Positions 1 through 12,371 of a DNA stretch of 64,000 nt are shown here, in pieces. Both the position numbers and the translations under genes were made by a program. This DNA comes from Seminavis robusta. Taxonomy: Eukaryota; Bacillariophyta; Bacillariophyceae; Naviculales; Naviculaceae. The notes below the pieces were generated by a model that was given only the letters and a program-made list of their open reading frames with translations, was not told the origin of the DNA and ran no database searches. How positions within the stretch are numbered: position 1 is the first letter of the stretch; every line of letters begins with the position of its first letter. The stretch is from assembly GCA_903772945.1 (NCBI GenBank), contig CAICTM010000260.1:1-64000 (forward strand). Reading direction: 5' to 3'.

Positions 1-15
1 GAGCCGTGTATTGCA
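1..15 (-). repeat. start of 3' LTR of element 1 (continues off window)
   Basis: On the minus strand these 15 bases read TGCAATACACGGCTC, which is the first 15 bases of the LTRs at 11904 and 15991. The rest of the LTR lies outside the window. Confidence 0.75.
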
Positions 16-242
16 TCTGCCCCTGAACAAGGAGTCCCGGAAGGTCACGTACTCAGTCGGTACATAGGAGACATATGAACCTTAAAGTGCGGGGCTACTC
101 TCCGAGATTGGATTGAGTATACATGTCATACAACTTTCCTATTCAAGGGATATCGGCTTGCTATGCACACTTTGAACACATACCTTTATGTTCTCAAGTT
201 GTCTGGTAGACTGTGCGTTTGGCGGTAGTATTGTCGGAGCCG

Positions 243-1482
243 TTACAGTGCCATGTTATTGACTCGGTCTGTGTGGTAAGACCTTTGTGCGTTGGCTGAC
301 GTACAACGGTTCTGATACTGATGAATCTCATAATCGTTGACATTGTTTGATGAGGGACACGTGTCGTTTCTCCTTATCTGTGTGCTGGATAAGTCGTTGG
401 CGATTTTCCTTAATGTATTTCCGGTTTGCTTTGAAACGGATGCAGTGAGTCTTGTCACGATTGACGCGCGTGAACTTGCGACGAGTCCATGTTCATTCCG
501 GAGAGTCTTCTCACCTCTGCACGGGACTCACGTTCTCTGTCCATGACAGCCGGTCATGGATACTGGGTAACCCACGTCTGTTTCAGAACGGTGGTTAATC
601 CATCTGCTGTCTTGGAGAGCCCTTGGTAGTTCGTTGGTCCAATGATCTACGAAGTTCCTTCCTGTTGGTAGGAGAGCGATAGCTGGATCGCTCTTTCTTT
701 TTAGTTAAGGGTTGGATTCCTTCTCGGTAGTCCAATGTCTAGATACCAGTTCTTCCTTTCGAGAAGGCCTTGGTAGTGTTGATTTCAATCCCGATCTTCT
801 TGGAAGTCTTTGGGGAAAGGTCATCCTACTGTTCAACGCCATCTGCGAGATCACGTCAGTTAGGTATGAGTTGATCATCAACTTATGCACGGACGTTGTC
901 TAAGTCCTGCATGGGTGCTTTCATCTCCTTTGGAAGATGTCGCGACTATTACATAGGCCCATGGGCAACCTCGGGTACTCGTGCCTTCCCTTCGGAGTGC
1001 AATGGTATAGTGTTGCTTCGAGTTGGGTGACAGCTCGATGTGATAGTGTCCCGTGTTAGTCTAGACTAGTAGTGCGCTTGAATCCATTTAGGTTCAAGAG
1101 CATGTCCTGTATTTTTTTGGGATAGGATAAGGCTTCCGCTCGATCCTTTTGTTCAGTTCCCGGGAAATCAGAGATGAATCGTATCGATCCATCTTTCTTG
1201 GGAAAGATAAAGTTGGTGCCGACCATTCGGAACGATTCACCTTCTTGATTCCTCCTGCCTCGCAGAGATGTTCAACCTCCTTCTTAAAGGTGTTGGTATG
1301 GACCCGTGGGTAGGGTGAGCCCTAGTATAATAGGATTTTTTAGCGTCGGGACGAAGTTCTACCTCGTAGTCGTCCATTCGCAACTCTCCCGAAGTATCCT
1401 CGACTGGGTCGAAGCACTTGGTTGAAAAGGCATGAGGCAGTTCTTGCTCTTCCTTATTTAACGGGTTTCGACTCTGGCACAT
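243..1482 (-). pseudogene. decayed RT and integrase remnants of element 1
   Basis: The frame at 1237-1482 contains MDDYEVEL..PDAK, the conserved lead-in to RT that is also seen at 7381 and 13405. Further left on the minus strand come degenerate matches to the RT palm, then an abrupt join near 610 to integrase-core sequence (MDRERE..RAEV, matching MDRGREFRAEV at 9340). Another join near 480 leads to the C-terminal KYIKE..QRLI segment at 243-458. The frames are broken many times and most of the pol domains are deleted. Confidence 0.75.
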
Positions 1483-1590
1483 CTGCCTTAGTCTATTTGT
1501 TCGTATGTTGTATCAAGAATCTTCGTGAGACTGTCTGCAGTGTCGCTGACAGTTGCAGGATCGGGAGTGGAGAAGTTCTCCTTTTTATTG

Positions 1591-1917
1591 TCATTGCCAT
1601 CTTTCGCAGGGAAAAATGCGCGGTTCCACCCCAATGACGTGTAGTGAATCAAACTTGATTCTTAGGTCGCAGAGAGTGTCTTGACCTATGATCACGTCTT
1701 GCGCCCCCAAGTTCTTGGTGGCGTGTAAATTCCACTTGATAATTCTATCATCGTGGAACTCAGGAATCGCGAGTGTGCCCTTACACTTCGTGCGGGGTCT
1801 CAATTCCTTCGTAGAAGCAGTCCGTAATGTTTGGACGCCCCCATGTTCCTTCATGCTTAATCTCTTAGCATGATTTTGGGTAATCAAGGTTCGGATGCTT
1901 CTGTATCCAGTAAGCAA
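1591..1917 (-). pseudogene. retropepsin (protease) remnant of element 1
   Basis: The translated frame of about 108 residues aligns by eye with the protease regions at 6838-7300 and 12885-13300. Shared stretches include IPEFHDDRIIKW and VIIGQDTLCDL (DMIIGRDLLSDLGF-like in the sister copies). The aspartic protease signature D-T-G-A is lost here to a frame error: the copy begins LTGYRSI where element 3 reads LLDTGASGT in frame. It is non-functional. Confidence 0.75.
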
Positions 1918-2220
1918 CAGAGTGTAACGGGTTTTCGTTTTCCTTTTGTTGCCCTCGTCTGTTAAATCTAAACGTAGACGATAGTTTCAAGGTCTCTTCT
2001 CGTGCGACGTTGTTGAGTTGATTGGCCATGGACGGAGCTAACGATGCTGAACAGATCGTCAGTGTTTAGTTGAGCAGTCACTAGGCAATTATCTAATCTG
2101 CCGTAGACTTCGTTAGTTGCAAAACAATCTTGTTTACTATTTAGTGGCTGAGATATCTTCATCACTAAGGTATGAGAAAACGGAACATGGTTCCGTTGAA
2201 TCATCATCCTGCCCTAATCC

Positions 2221-2628
2221 TCAGACGGAGATTTCTCCGTCCGAATGATTGAGGTCGAATTCTGCAAGCGCCTTATCAACGGCAGCCATTTTCTTATCCA
2301 TCATGTTGATGGATCCAACAGAGGAGTCGTTCTCTCGTTTTGTCGGAGTTGCTCAGACTTGCGCTTGGCAACATGTTTGCATTCGCCTTTCTTCTTGCGA
2401 TCAGCCTTCACCGCAGCGTTGGAAACCATCTTCATGAGGACAGAGATTTCCTTCTTGGTGTAGGTCTTGGCCTCGTCGGACTTGCGTTTCCAAGTCTTAG
2501 TCTTGTTGTACGTTGGCTTGTTATAGTTGTAAGACGAGGACTGAGACTTGGCCTTGAGCTTCTTTCAGAGTCATGCAGTCAGCCGTGTTGTGAGTGCTGG
2601 ACTCGTGGTTTTTTTTTTAAAAAAAAAA

Positions 2629-2707
<79 letters not shown>

Positions 2708-3952
2708 GGATACAGAAAGCATACAACGAGAACATTAATTGTCCAAGCTTCAGTCTCTTTTCTCTATGTATGTTCCCTGTGTTAGGCAGTCAAAACATAT
2801 GACCTGTGTTATTCTGATTTTAGTGAGGACAATTAAAAGTCATAATAAGGTAGGTGTATAGTCAAAAGAAAAGTAGATTAAGAATATCAATTATATAAAA
2901 AAATACACGTTTTTTTTTTTATAAAAAAAAACATTTTTTACTTTTAAAAAATAAAAAAATTAAAAACTCGCACCCACTTTTTCTTCGTTCTTGGAAGAGT
3001 GGTCGTTGTTACGAGTAGACTTGTATTTCTTTGCTGTGTTCTTCTTCGTAGGAGCTTGCTTGGATTCACCGCCCTTGTCAAAGTCTTCGGAGGATTCCAT
3101 GCGTTTTTCGCAGAATCCAATGGTTTCTCCGATAAGAGCTGAGAAAGGATCGAAATCGTGTTCGTCCATCTTATTCATCCACGAGCGTGGAATTCCATGA
3201 CAAAACATGTCAATGACTTCGTCATGGTTCAACGTTTGGTTGGGTCCAAAAGGTGTAGACGAGGAAGTTCATCGGTGTTCATCCGACTGAGGTTGTTGAC
3301 ATAAGCCCGGGTAGACATATCAGCAGGCTTACGCATCTTGCGGCGCATGAAGCGTTTCTGCTTTTTCAGAGCCTTGTAGGGACAGACCGCTTCGATACAG
3401 GCATTTATTGCCAAACGTATGGTCAACATCGGTCCAAAGCAGGCGGAGCTGCTCCGTTCCAGGCAGCCTGGAATCGTACTTCGAAAGCGGCTTCGTCTTC
3501 GCCGCCACGTAAATCGCGTGGAGCAATCCCGGTGTAAGATGTTGACTGCAACCTGGCGCAAAGCATTCCAAAGTATTTCACTATGGCCTGCACACCTAGA
3601 TTCGTAACTGCTCTTTGCAGACCTAGAAGTCATCTCCTTGAAGAGGTTATGTTTGTCTTCAGGCGTACCAATGGCGAGCCCAACGAAGACCTTCTCCATC
3701 CGTCCAGCCCACTTGATGTCTGACGTGGGAGTCTCAGTTCCCAATTTTTTGATTTTTTGAAAAATTCTTGGGGGGGAAAACCTTGAAGGTGTATCTTGGC
3801 GCTGTTAGCATTTGCTGGAACAGTGCGAAGGTTTTAGGTGTAGACCGAGAATCGTCGATTTCGCACTCATCATCGAGGTCGATGAGAGGAAGGATTGGTT
3901 TGTCACGCAGCTTGTACTCGAAGCTGGTGTATGAGTCTTTGGCAATCTTCAT
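2221..3952 (-). pseudogene. gag gene of element 1, interrupted by an AT-rich block
   Basis: This is the only gag in the window that is close to full length. It starts MKIAKDSYTSFEYKLRDKPI, which matches the mini-Gag starts in the other copies, and continues in three frames (3734-3952, 3229-3744, 2960-3232) with a Gag-like helical region. The C-terminal part beyond the block includes H-NTAD-C, consistent with the end of a CCHC zinc knuckle, then KHVAKRK and the end GEISV-stop at 2221. A low-complexity AT block (about 2610-2960) sits just where the first half of the zinc knuckle should be. At least two frameshifts are present. Confidence 0.7.
2610..2960. repeat. poly-A/poly-T block inside gag
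   Basis: Long A runs (about 2620-2702) and T/A runs (2910-2960) flank roughly 190 bp of AT-rich sequence that matches nothing else in the window. The element's coding sequence resumes cleanly on both sides. It is either a foreign insertion or an assembly artefact. The lysine-rich reading frame across it is meaningless. Confidence 0.8.
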
Positions 3953-4006
3953 GGTGAGGAATATTTTGAGGGTAGCTGAAAGCTATTGTGTTTGTTTAAA
4001 ACAAAA

Positions 4007-4431
4007 TGCACTACCGCTAAGGGCTAGTGTAAAGATCTTCGAGTGTTTTGAGTGGAGAATGAAAATTATGAGAGGATTAGAAAGCTTTGAAAACTAATCA
4101 ACGAGAGAGATCCACAATCAAGGATCGTAGATCTGAAACTCCCGCGGGAGACTGTAGAGTGCTGATAGAGTAGGTTGTGTTAGCAATCCTACTCACTCCA
4201 CGATCAAAAACGGAACGCGTGGAGATTCGTCTAGCATTTATCTAGTAGCCTGGAATCTCTCCACGCCAGCTAAATATCTAGAGCGATGTTTCATCATCAA
4301 CCTAGTATGACTTGAGCGGTCATTGAGAACCCTGTCTCAAATGCTTATTCACGAGAGACTCAGTCATGAGTCGCAACTCAAACCCACTCTAGGATCGAGT
4401 CGCGAATAAGGATAAGAGCCGTGTATTGCCA
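4007..4431 (-). repeat. 5' LTR of element 1
   Basis: On the minus strand the block begins TGGCAATACACGGCTC and ends GGTAGTGCA, the TG...CA ends shared by every LTR here. It is about 425 bp and colinear with 5815-6240, 10099-10542, 11904-12322 and 15991-16410. Confidence 0.9.
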
Positions 4432-5814
4432 ATGCTTTATCCATTCCCAGTTTGGTTGGTTGTCTGTTCTTGAAGGAATGGCGTCATCAGATGGGTCCAA
4501 TGGGGCCAGTAGTGGAGACAGAGATGGGATGTCCTGTCACCGACCATAAAATTTGTCAGAAAATGGCTGCCCTTTTTTGCTGGCCATTTGTCACTCCTAT
4601 GACCGGCAAATAAACAAGCCACTACCTCCCTGCTAGCAGCTATGCTCCAACATTATGTGTAATCCTGCAGTATCTCCAGTTGGTATTGGATAGGGTTGCT
4701 CGTATTGCTATATGGGTAGCGGTTGAGTTTGGCAACGTAAGGAGAAGAATCCAAAGGCATGAGTTTTTGTTCTGGAACAAGCATCAAAACGCCTTGAAAA
4801 GTGAGGCTTTCAAAAAGTGAGGTTCTGGGTGATTTCCCTGAGGTTTCCAAGGAGGTTTCCGGTGTGTTCCTGGAGTTCCCAAGCAGATTCTCACTGACGG
4901 TTCATTCTCCCTGTCGGATCGTTCCTAGGTGAAGTCGGAAATCTCTGGTATTCTTTTTACACCATGCATGGGGTAGTGGATTGGCTTGCCACGTACTGAT
5001 CCACTGTACAAAATGGCGAAGCTTGGACGTTTCTTGTTTGATCACCAACTTCCACTTGGAACATTTTCATAGGCTCGGGAACCAGCCTATCTTATCTTCC
5101 AACTACACGTGCAACAAGCAAACAACGAACATCACATCTCCTCGCCCACAATCAGAAATCATTCTATCCCTATGGTATAGCCATGCAAAGCCAGGACGAA
5201 TATCACCAAGTCAATACGATGCCGAAGTAGCCCGAGGGTCTCTCTGGACAGAATCTCTACATTTGTCAAAAAACTCTCTATGGTACATGTACGACAATGG
5301 AGAAATCAATTATGTCCCTCCTTCTTTCAGCGTGTGGACAGTCTGTGAAGGAACAAAACAAACTTGGCATGAGAAGCTTCGAACCGTGGATTGGTTTAGT
5401 CAACAGGCACTCTCAGAGCAGTGTCCTCATTTGACATACTATCAAGTCAATCAAGGCATGAACTTCCCACTAGCGCTTCCATCCAACTATGCATTATGGA
5501 ATTGAGCATGAGAGATGTGCACAAAGATTGGGTGGAATGTGAAAGGAAATGGCTGAATGTACTCAAATGAAACCCAGAGCAACAACAGAACTGAGCACAA
5601 CAATCAACCAACCAATCCAACCAGATTCCCACAATGACAAAACTGGTTGTCGCCTACAAACCTTTCATTCCAATCCACTGTCACAAAAATCAAATGTACC
5701 ACCAATGCACCAATTATTCAGAATGCAAAGGCAATCAATTAAACACAAAGAAGATGCCAGTGGCACAGGTGTCAACCCACACCATAGCAGCATACCTAAT
5801 CTTTTGAGAAAGAG
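4432..5814. other. non-LTR spacer between head-to-head elements 1 and 2
   Basis: About 1.4 kb of sequence separates the 5' LTRs of element 1 (minus) and element 2 (plus). It shows no similarity to the element bodies. It holds one 174-codon frame (4981-5505) and otherwise nothing I recognise. Confidence 0.6.
4981..5505 (+). CDS. hypothetical protein, 174 aa, doubtful
   Basis: This ATG-to-stop frame of 174 residues has no recognised domain, signal peptide or membrane segment. Composition is ordinary rather than low-complexity, with scattered Trp and Cys. It lies alone between two retroelements, with no supporting neighbour. It could be a fragment of a host gene split by insertions, or a chance frame. 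Confidence 0.25.
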   Translation: MACHVLIHCTKWRSLDVSCLITNFHLEHFHRLGNQPILSSNYTCNKQTTNITSPRPQSEIILSLWYSHAKPGRISPSQYDAEVARGSLWTESLHLSKNSLWYMYDNGEINYVPPSFSVWTVCEGTKQTWHEKLRTVDWFSQQALSEQCPHLTYYQVNQGMNFPLALPSNYALWN

Positions 5815-6240
5815 TGCATTACACGGCTCTTAGCCTTATTCGCGACTCATTCCTAGATAGGGTTTGAGTTTTTGACTCATGACTGAGTCTCTCGTGAAAT
5901 AGTCATTGAGACAGGGTTCTCATAACCGCCAGTCATACTAGGTTATTGATGAAACATCGCTCTAGATATTTAGCCAGCGTGGAGTACTTCCAACGCCCTA
6001 CTAGTTCCAGGCTAGACAAACCTTCAAAGCGTTCCGTTTAGGATCTTGGAGAGACGTAGGATTACTTACCGCAACCCTACTCTATCACACTTTATAGTCT
6101 CCGCGGGAAGCCAGATCTATGATTCCCTTTGATTGATGATCTCTCTCGTTGATTAGTTTTAATAGCTTTCTAATCTCTCTCATATCATTCATTCTCAAAC
6201 TCAAAAAACTCGCAACCACTTACACACTTAGCGTAGTGCA
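5815..6240 (+). repeat. 5' LTR of element 2
   Basis: Starts TGCATTACACGGCTC and ends GCGTAGTGCA, 426 bp, colinear with the other LTRs. The body begins TGTTAACAAACACAATAG immediately after it. Confidence 0.9.
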
Positions 6241-6288
6241 TGTTAACAAACACAATAGCTTTCAGCTCACCTCAACCTATCCCTCACC

Positions 6289-6560
6289 ATGAAGAGGCTC
6301 AAGAAAGCATATGCGTTTCACACTTCGAGAGAACAGTTCATGACAAACCCATTCTTCCTCTCCCGACAATAGAAAAACGAAAGAAAAAAACAAAAAGACA
6401 CATCCGACGGTACCTGACCCCACGTTGCCAAACCACTTGCAAAACTTCGCAACCATGTGACAAGCCGGCAAGTCAGAAACTCTGACAATGAGGAGAACTC
6501 GCTCTATAATTTCAATCACTTGGAATGGAGAAATCTCTATCATGAGGATTGGCCAGGATG
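6289..6560 (+). pseudogene. mini-gag of element 2 (internal deletion)
   Basis: ATG-AAG start followed by a degenerate HFERTVHDKPILPL (RNFEKQLRDKPILPL in the family), then a jump to the Gag C-terminus (SDNEDNSSINFNHLDGEISI-like). The roughly 1.5 kb of central gag present in element 1 is absent. Further indels break the frame. Confidence 0.7.
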
Positions 6561-6837
6561 ATGACTAACGGAACCCTGTCCGATTTCTCATACCAAAGTT
6601 GTTGAAGTATATCTCACTAACTATAAACAGGAATTGTTTGCAACTGATAAACTCTACGGCAAATTAGTGGATTGCCTAGAAGCTCCTCAACTAGACTCTG
6701 ATGATATATTTAGCATCGTTAACCTCGTTCCGTGGCCAACACCTCGTAAACGTCGCAAGACAGAGACCTCAAACCATCGTCTATGTTAGATTTAACAGCA
6801 GAGTAAAAAAAGGGAAACCAAAAACCCGTTACACTCC

Positions 6838-7303
6838 GTTGCTTACTGGATACAGGAGCATCCGGGACCTTGATTGCTCAACATCATGCTAAGCAATTAC
6901 GCTTGAAGGATCTTGGGCGTCAACGATGTGGACTCCCCCTGCAGGAGAATTAAAACACCAGCACGAAGTGCCAAGGTGCATTTATGATTCCTGGATTCCA
7001 CGATGATAGAATTATTGAATGGGATTTACACGTCACAAGAGCTTGGGGGCGTAAGACATGATAATAGGTCGAGACCTTCTCTCTGATTTAGGATTTAATT
7101 TCGATTTCACTACCATGTCAGTGCAGTGGGACGGCATATCTATTCTTATGAAAGATAGCGACACCAATGAGGAAGAAAACTTCTTCATTCATGATCCTGC
7201 AGCTGTCAACTACAGTGCAGATAGTCTCAAGAGATTCTTGATGCGAAAATACGAACAAGCTGACTTTAAAACAGGTTTGCCAAAATCAAAAACAGTTGAA
7301 TAA
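6838..7303 (+). pseudogene. retropepsin region of element 2
   Basis: A frame-shifted LLDTGASGTLIAQ-type protease core lies at about 6838-6890; the DNA reads gatacaggagcatccgg, encoding D-T-G-A-S-G in one frame. The segment MIIGRDLLSDLGFNFDF (from 7058) is the usual I-[IL]-G-x-D flap/C-terminal motif of retroviral-type proteases. An in-frame linker runs to 7303. Confidence 0.8.
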
Positions 7304-7380
7304 AGAAGAGCAGGAAACGCTTCATTCCTTACTGACGAAGTACTTCTGACCTATTCGATGCTACTTTAGGAAATTGGCAG

Positions 7381-8660
7381 ATGGACGACTACGAAGTCGA
7401 ACTTCTCCCTGATGCTAAACCCTATCATGCCAGGGCTTACCCTATTCCATGGGTCCATACCAACACTCTTAAGATGGAGGTTGAACGTCTCTGCGAGGCG
7501 GGAGTACTCAAGAAAGTAAACCGTCCGGTGGGCGGCACCAACTTTCATCATTTCCAAGAAAGACGGATCTGTACGATTCATCTCTGATTTCGGGAACTCA
7601 ACAAAAGGATTAAGCGGAAGCCCTATCCTATCCCAAAAATACAGGACATGCTCTTGAATCTAGACGGATTTAAGTACGCTACTAGTCTAGACCTGAACAT
7701 GGGATTTACTATCACATCGAGCTTGTCACCTCACTCGAAAACAACTCTGTACCATCGCACTCCCGTGGGGAAAGTACGAGTACCAGAGGTTGCCAACGGG
7801 CCTATGTAATAGTCCGACATTTCTTCCAAGAGAAGATGGACACACTAATGCACGACCTAGAATACGTCCGTGCCATTCATTGTGATTCTACTCATCCTAA
7901 CTTAACGCGCGATTCTAGCAGATCACGTTTTGAAAAGTTGCGATGAAGGTTCTCCGAAGGGCTCCGAGAAGACGCCGCGACTTAAGATCAATGCTACCAA
8001 GTCCTTCTTCGCAAGAGGAGAACTTTAATACCTAGGTTACTGGATTACTCGAGAAGGGATCAAAACTATAACCAAGAAAATAGACGCCATCAAAGAATAT
8101 CGCTCCTTCTACCAACAGAAAGGAACTTCGTAGATTCATTGGATTAGTGAACTACTATCGAGACATGCGGATTAGACGATCACATGTACTGGCCCCACTT
8201 GCTTCATTTACTTCCAAAAACAACGAAGTGGAATTGGGAAGCGGAACACGACTAGGCCTTTAGCCAGATGATGAAGATCATCAGCAAAGATACCTTGCTC
8301 GCCTACCCTGACTTAACGATACATTCGTTATCCAACCGGATGCGAGTGATACTCAACTAGGTGCAGTATTTCCCAGAAGGGAAAACCGATAGCGTTCTAC
8401 AGCAGGAAAATCAACCCTGCTCAGACAAGTTACACCGTTACCGAGAAGGAACTTCTCAGTATCGTAGAACATCTAAAAGAGTTCCGTAACATTCTTCTAG
8501 GACAAAAGATCGTTGTACATACGGACCACAAGAATCTTACATGTAAGATCTTCAATACCGATCGCGTAATCGATGGCGCCTTATTCTGAAAGAATACGGC
8601 CCTGAACTACGGTACATCAAGTGCGAACAGAACATCGTCGCGACTGCGTTGTCGAGACTT
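7381..8660 (+). pseudogene. reverse transcriptase and RNase H region of element 2
   Basis: Begins MDDYEVELLPDAKPYHARAY, then V-E-R-L-C-E-A-G-V-L-K and the finger/palm sequence KKDGSVRFISDFRELNKR (with frame errors). Later come PYPIPKIQDMLLNLDGF and LPMGLCNSP homologues, a damaged YIDD box, the connection region, and an RNase H with VIHTDASDTQLG-like and DALSRL-like ends. At least ten small indels break the frame. This order and these motifs are diagnostic for Ty3/gypsy RT-RH. Confidence 0.85.
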
Positions 8661-8884
8661 AACATCTCCAACAACGACGGTTCTTCAGAACAGATGGACG
8701 CCGGCGAGATCGCTGAACTCATGGCTGCAGACGAAGAGGACTCCCTAGCGAGTTCCCTCTCTCGTTCCCCGAGATCTAACATCGTCAGAAAGACGACAAC
8801 GATACCAAGAAGCTCCTCAGGGAAAAGCCAAACGACTTCAAGAAGCAATCTTTCCCCAGAGGGGATAGTCCTACGACTTAGTAG

Positions 8885-9960
8885 TCAAGGATGAATTAAG
8901 ATCGTCGTACATAAAAATATGCAGAAGAAGCTAGTCGAATGGTACCATGGTGTGCTGATGCATCCTGGCGAGACTCGCACGGAACTACCATCAGCCAACA
9001 CTACACCTAGAAAGGACTGCGCAAGACTGTGCAGGCCGTATGTCAGCGTTGCCAAAGCTGCCAGATGAACAACCCAAGACGCGTAAGCTGGGATTGATGC
9101 ATCCAAAAACTTGCGAGGAGATCCTTGGGAAAGACTATGTTTTGACCTGATAGGCCCTTAACACGTCGGGGATCCTAAGAAAAAGAATTCATGCACACTT
9201 CATTGCTTGACAAATGATTGGATCCGTAACCGGATGGTTCGAGATTGCAGAATCTGCTCCAAGGCAGCAGAAGAAGTAGCCATCGTCCTTGAACAAACGT
9301 GGTATACTCGGTATCCATGGCTGGCCTGCTGAGGTTATCATGGATAGAGGACGCGAGTTTCGCGCAGAGGTCGAAAAGACACTCCGTGATGAATCTGGAC
9401 TTCGTCGCAAGTTCTCATACGCGTTAACCTCTCAAGCCTCATCTGGCTATGTTCGAACGTGCTCATCAAACCATCCTTAACTTGATCGCTGTTCAAAACA
9501 TCAAGGTCCAAGACGACCTCGTGATTGGATCCTGGGATGGAGTCCTCACGGCGGTCAGCTTTGCAGTATTAGCCACGAATCATACCACCTTGCGCGCATC
9601 GCCCGCACAGCTCGTGATCAATCGTGACGCGCGATTCACAATGTCCGGTTAGAAGCCAACAGGAAGTATCTTTGTATTAAGGAACGTCGCCATCGACTAA
9701 TCCAACAAAACCACGACAGGGAAAGGACGCGATGCGTGTCTCTCTCTATCAATGTACAATTGAGTCACGAACCAGACTGAAGTGATTTCAACAGTATCAG
9801 CACCGCCAATGTTATCGTGTCAGCCAAAGTACAAAGGTACTTACATTATAGACCGAGTCAATGACATGGTACTGTTATCGGTCTAACCTGACTTACCGCC
9901 AACGGCTGGCACAGTCTACCAGACTTGCAAAATAAGGTATTTACACCCATATAAGGCCTG
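8885..9960 (+). pseudogene. integrase region of element 2
   Basis: A zinc-binding HHCC segment (WYHGVLMHPGETRTEL ... CQRCQSCQMN) is followed by the catalytic core with DLIGP-like, EVIMDRGREFRAEVEKTLRD and ERAHQTILNLIAVQN. That gives D, D and E positions consistent with the DD35E triad. The C-terminal part ends in a Y-I-H-P-Y-K-like motif near 9950. Multiple frameshifts are present. Confidence 0.8.
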
Positions 9961-10098
9961 ATCCCCTTGTGGGATTGCTATCGTGCGACGAACATGTTTA
10001 CATCCAAATCTCATGAGGTTGCCCCGCACTTTAAATCATAGTTTCTCCTTGTCCGACTGCTGTCGCCCCCTCTGTGACCCTTGTCAGGGATCGGCGAA

Positions 10099-10542
10099 TG
10101 CAATACCACGCTCTTAGCCTTATTCGCGACTCGATCGTAGATAGGTTTTGAGTTCGACTCATGACTGAGTTTCTCGTGAATAGTCATTGATGCAGGGTTC
10201 TCAATGACCGCGTGAGTCATACTAGGTTGATTACGAAACATCCGCTCTAAGATTTGCTCCACCCGCGTGGAGGTTGGTATTCCACGCTACTAGATCCGCC
10301 AGACTAAGCAAACCTTCCACGCGTTCCGATTTTAGGCTATCGTTGAGAGCGTAGGATTACTACCGGGCACTATCTATCATTTATTAGTCTCCCGCGGGAA
10401 GCCCAATCTACGATCCCCTTGATGGAGTATCTCTCTCGTCGTGATTAGTTTTCATAGCTTTCTAATCGTCTCCTAACTTTCATTCTATCAAAATCAAAAC
10501 AATCGAAAGATATTTACACTAACTTTTAGCATACCGATGGCA
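10099..10542 (+). repeat. LTR shared by element 2 (3') and the tandem fragment (5')
   Basis: Starts TGCAATACCACGCTC after a purine-containing stretch and is colinear with the other LTRs over about 444 bp. It is followed directly by another gag start, so it serves as 3' LTR of the upstream body and 5' LTR of the downstream partial body. Confidence 0.85.
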
Positions 10543-10951
10543 ATGTGTTATCAACACATAGCTTTCAGGTCGTTCCTGAATCCTATGCCGTTCACATGAA
10601 GCATGGCTCAAGGAATAGCATGCGTTCCTGCATTCGTATAATCAGAATGCGTGACAAACCCACTTCTTCTGTCTCGTGCGCAATGACGGAAGAAACGATA
10701 GTATCGACGATACTCGTGCCAACGCGACTTCGTCAAAACTTCGCAACCATGTTGCCAAGCGCAAATCAGAAGACTCTGACAATGAGGACAACTCCTCCAT
10801 CAATTTCAATCACTTGGATGGAGAAATCTCTATCTGAGGATTAGGCCAGGATGATGACTCAACGGAACCCTGTTCCGATTTCTCATACCAAAGTGATGAA
10901 GATATCTCACTAACTAGTAAACAAGAATTGTTTGCAACTGATGAACTCTAC
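10543..10951 (+). mobile_element. truncated second element body after the LTR (tandem fragment)
   Basis: After the LTR the sequence continues with the element body, including an ATG at 10596 and a mini-gag that runs almost in frame to TGA at 10835. Homology to elements 2 and 3 stops abruptly after gatgaactctac at about 10951. The structure LTR-body-LTR-truncated body is typical of unequal recombination between elements, or of an insertion next to another copy. Confidence 0.8.
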
Positions 10952-11903
<952 letters not shown>

Positions 11904-12322
11904 TGCAATACAGGCTCTTAGCTTATTCGGACTCGATCCTAGATAGGGTTTGAGTTCGACTCATGACCGAGTCTCTCGTGAATAGTCATTTGAGACAGGG
12001 TTCTCATGACCGCGCTAGTCATACTAGGTTGATGATGAAACATCGCTCTAGATATTTAGCCAGCGTGGATACTTCCACGTACTAGATCCAGGCTAGACAG
12101 ACCTTCCACGGTTCCGTTTTAGGATCGTGGAGAGACGTAGGATTACTACCACAACCTACTCTATACACTTTATAGTCTCCCGCGGGAAGCCAGATCTACG
12201 ATCCTTCGATGATGATCTCTCTCGTTGATTAGTTTTCATAGCTTTCTAATCTCTCTTATAACTTTCATTCTCTCAAACTCAAAACACTCGAAAGATCTTT
12301 ACACTAGTTTTAGCGTAGTGCA
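11904..12322 (+). repeat. 5' LTR of element 3
   Basis: Starts TGCAATACAGGCTC and ends GCGTAGTGCA. The body starts TTTTGTTAACAACACAATAG; no TGG-type primer-binding site follows. Confidence 0.92.
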
Positions 12323-12371
12323 TTTTGTTAACAACACAATAGCTTTCAGCTACCTCACCTATTCCTTCACC

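Larger units (their letters stand above)
1..4431 (-). mobile_element. Ty3/gypsy element 1, gag retained, pol mostly deleted
   Basis: This minus-strand element has its 5' LTR at 4007-4431; its 3' LTR starts at 15 and leaves the window on the left. Reading leftward there is a gag-like frame, a protease remnant, the start of RT, and then scraps of integrase. Compared with elements 2 and 3, the sequence jumps near 610 from the RT connection region to the integrase core, and near 480 from the core to the C-terminal part, so RNase H, the integrase zinc-binding domain and much of the catalytic core are gone. Many 1-2 base indels break every frame. Gene order gag-PR-RT-RH-INT, inferred from the sister copies, places the family in Ty3/gypsy (Metaviridae-like). 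The element cannot move by itself. Confidence 0.88.
5815..10542 (+). mobile_element. Ty3/gypsy element 2, gag-deleted, LTR to LTR
   Basis: The 5' LTR is at 5815-6240 and the 3' LTR at 10099-10542. The internal order is mini-Gag, retropepsin, RT, RNase H and integrase, all broken by small indels. Most of gag is missing through the same deletion seen in element 3 and the tandem fragment. The sequence after the 3' LTR is a second element body rather than flanking DNA, so no target-site duplication can be read. The canonical RT box Y-x-D-D is damaged (about 7880-7895). Confidence 0.9.

Noticed and set aside
2340-2738. 132-aa plus-strand frame with a long lysine tail
   Set aside because: The tail is translated poly-A and the rest is antisense to gag of element 1.
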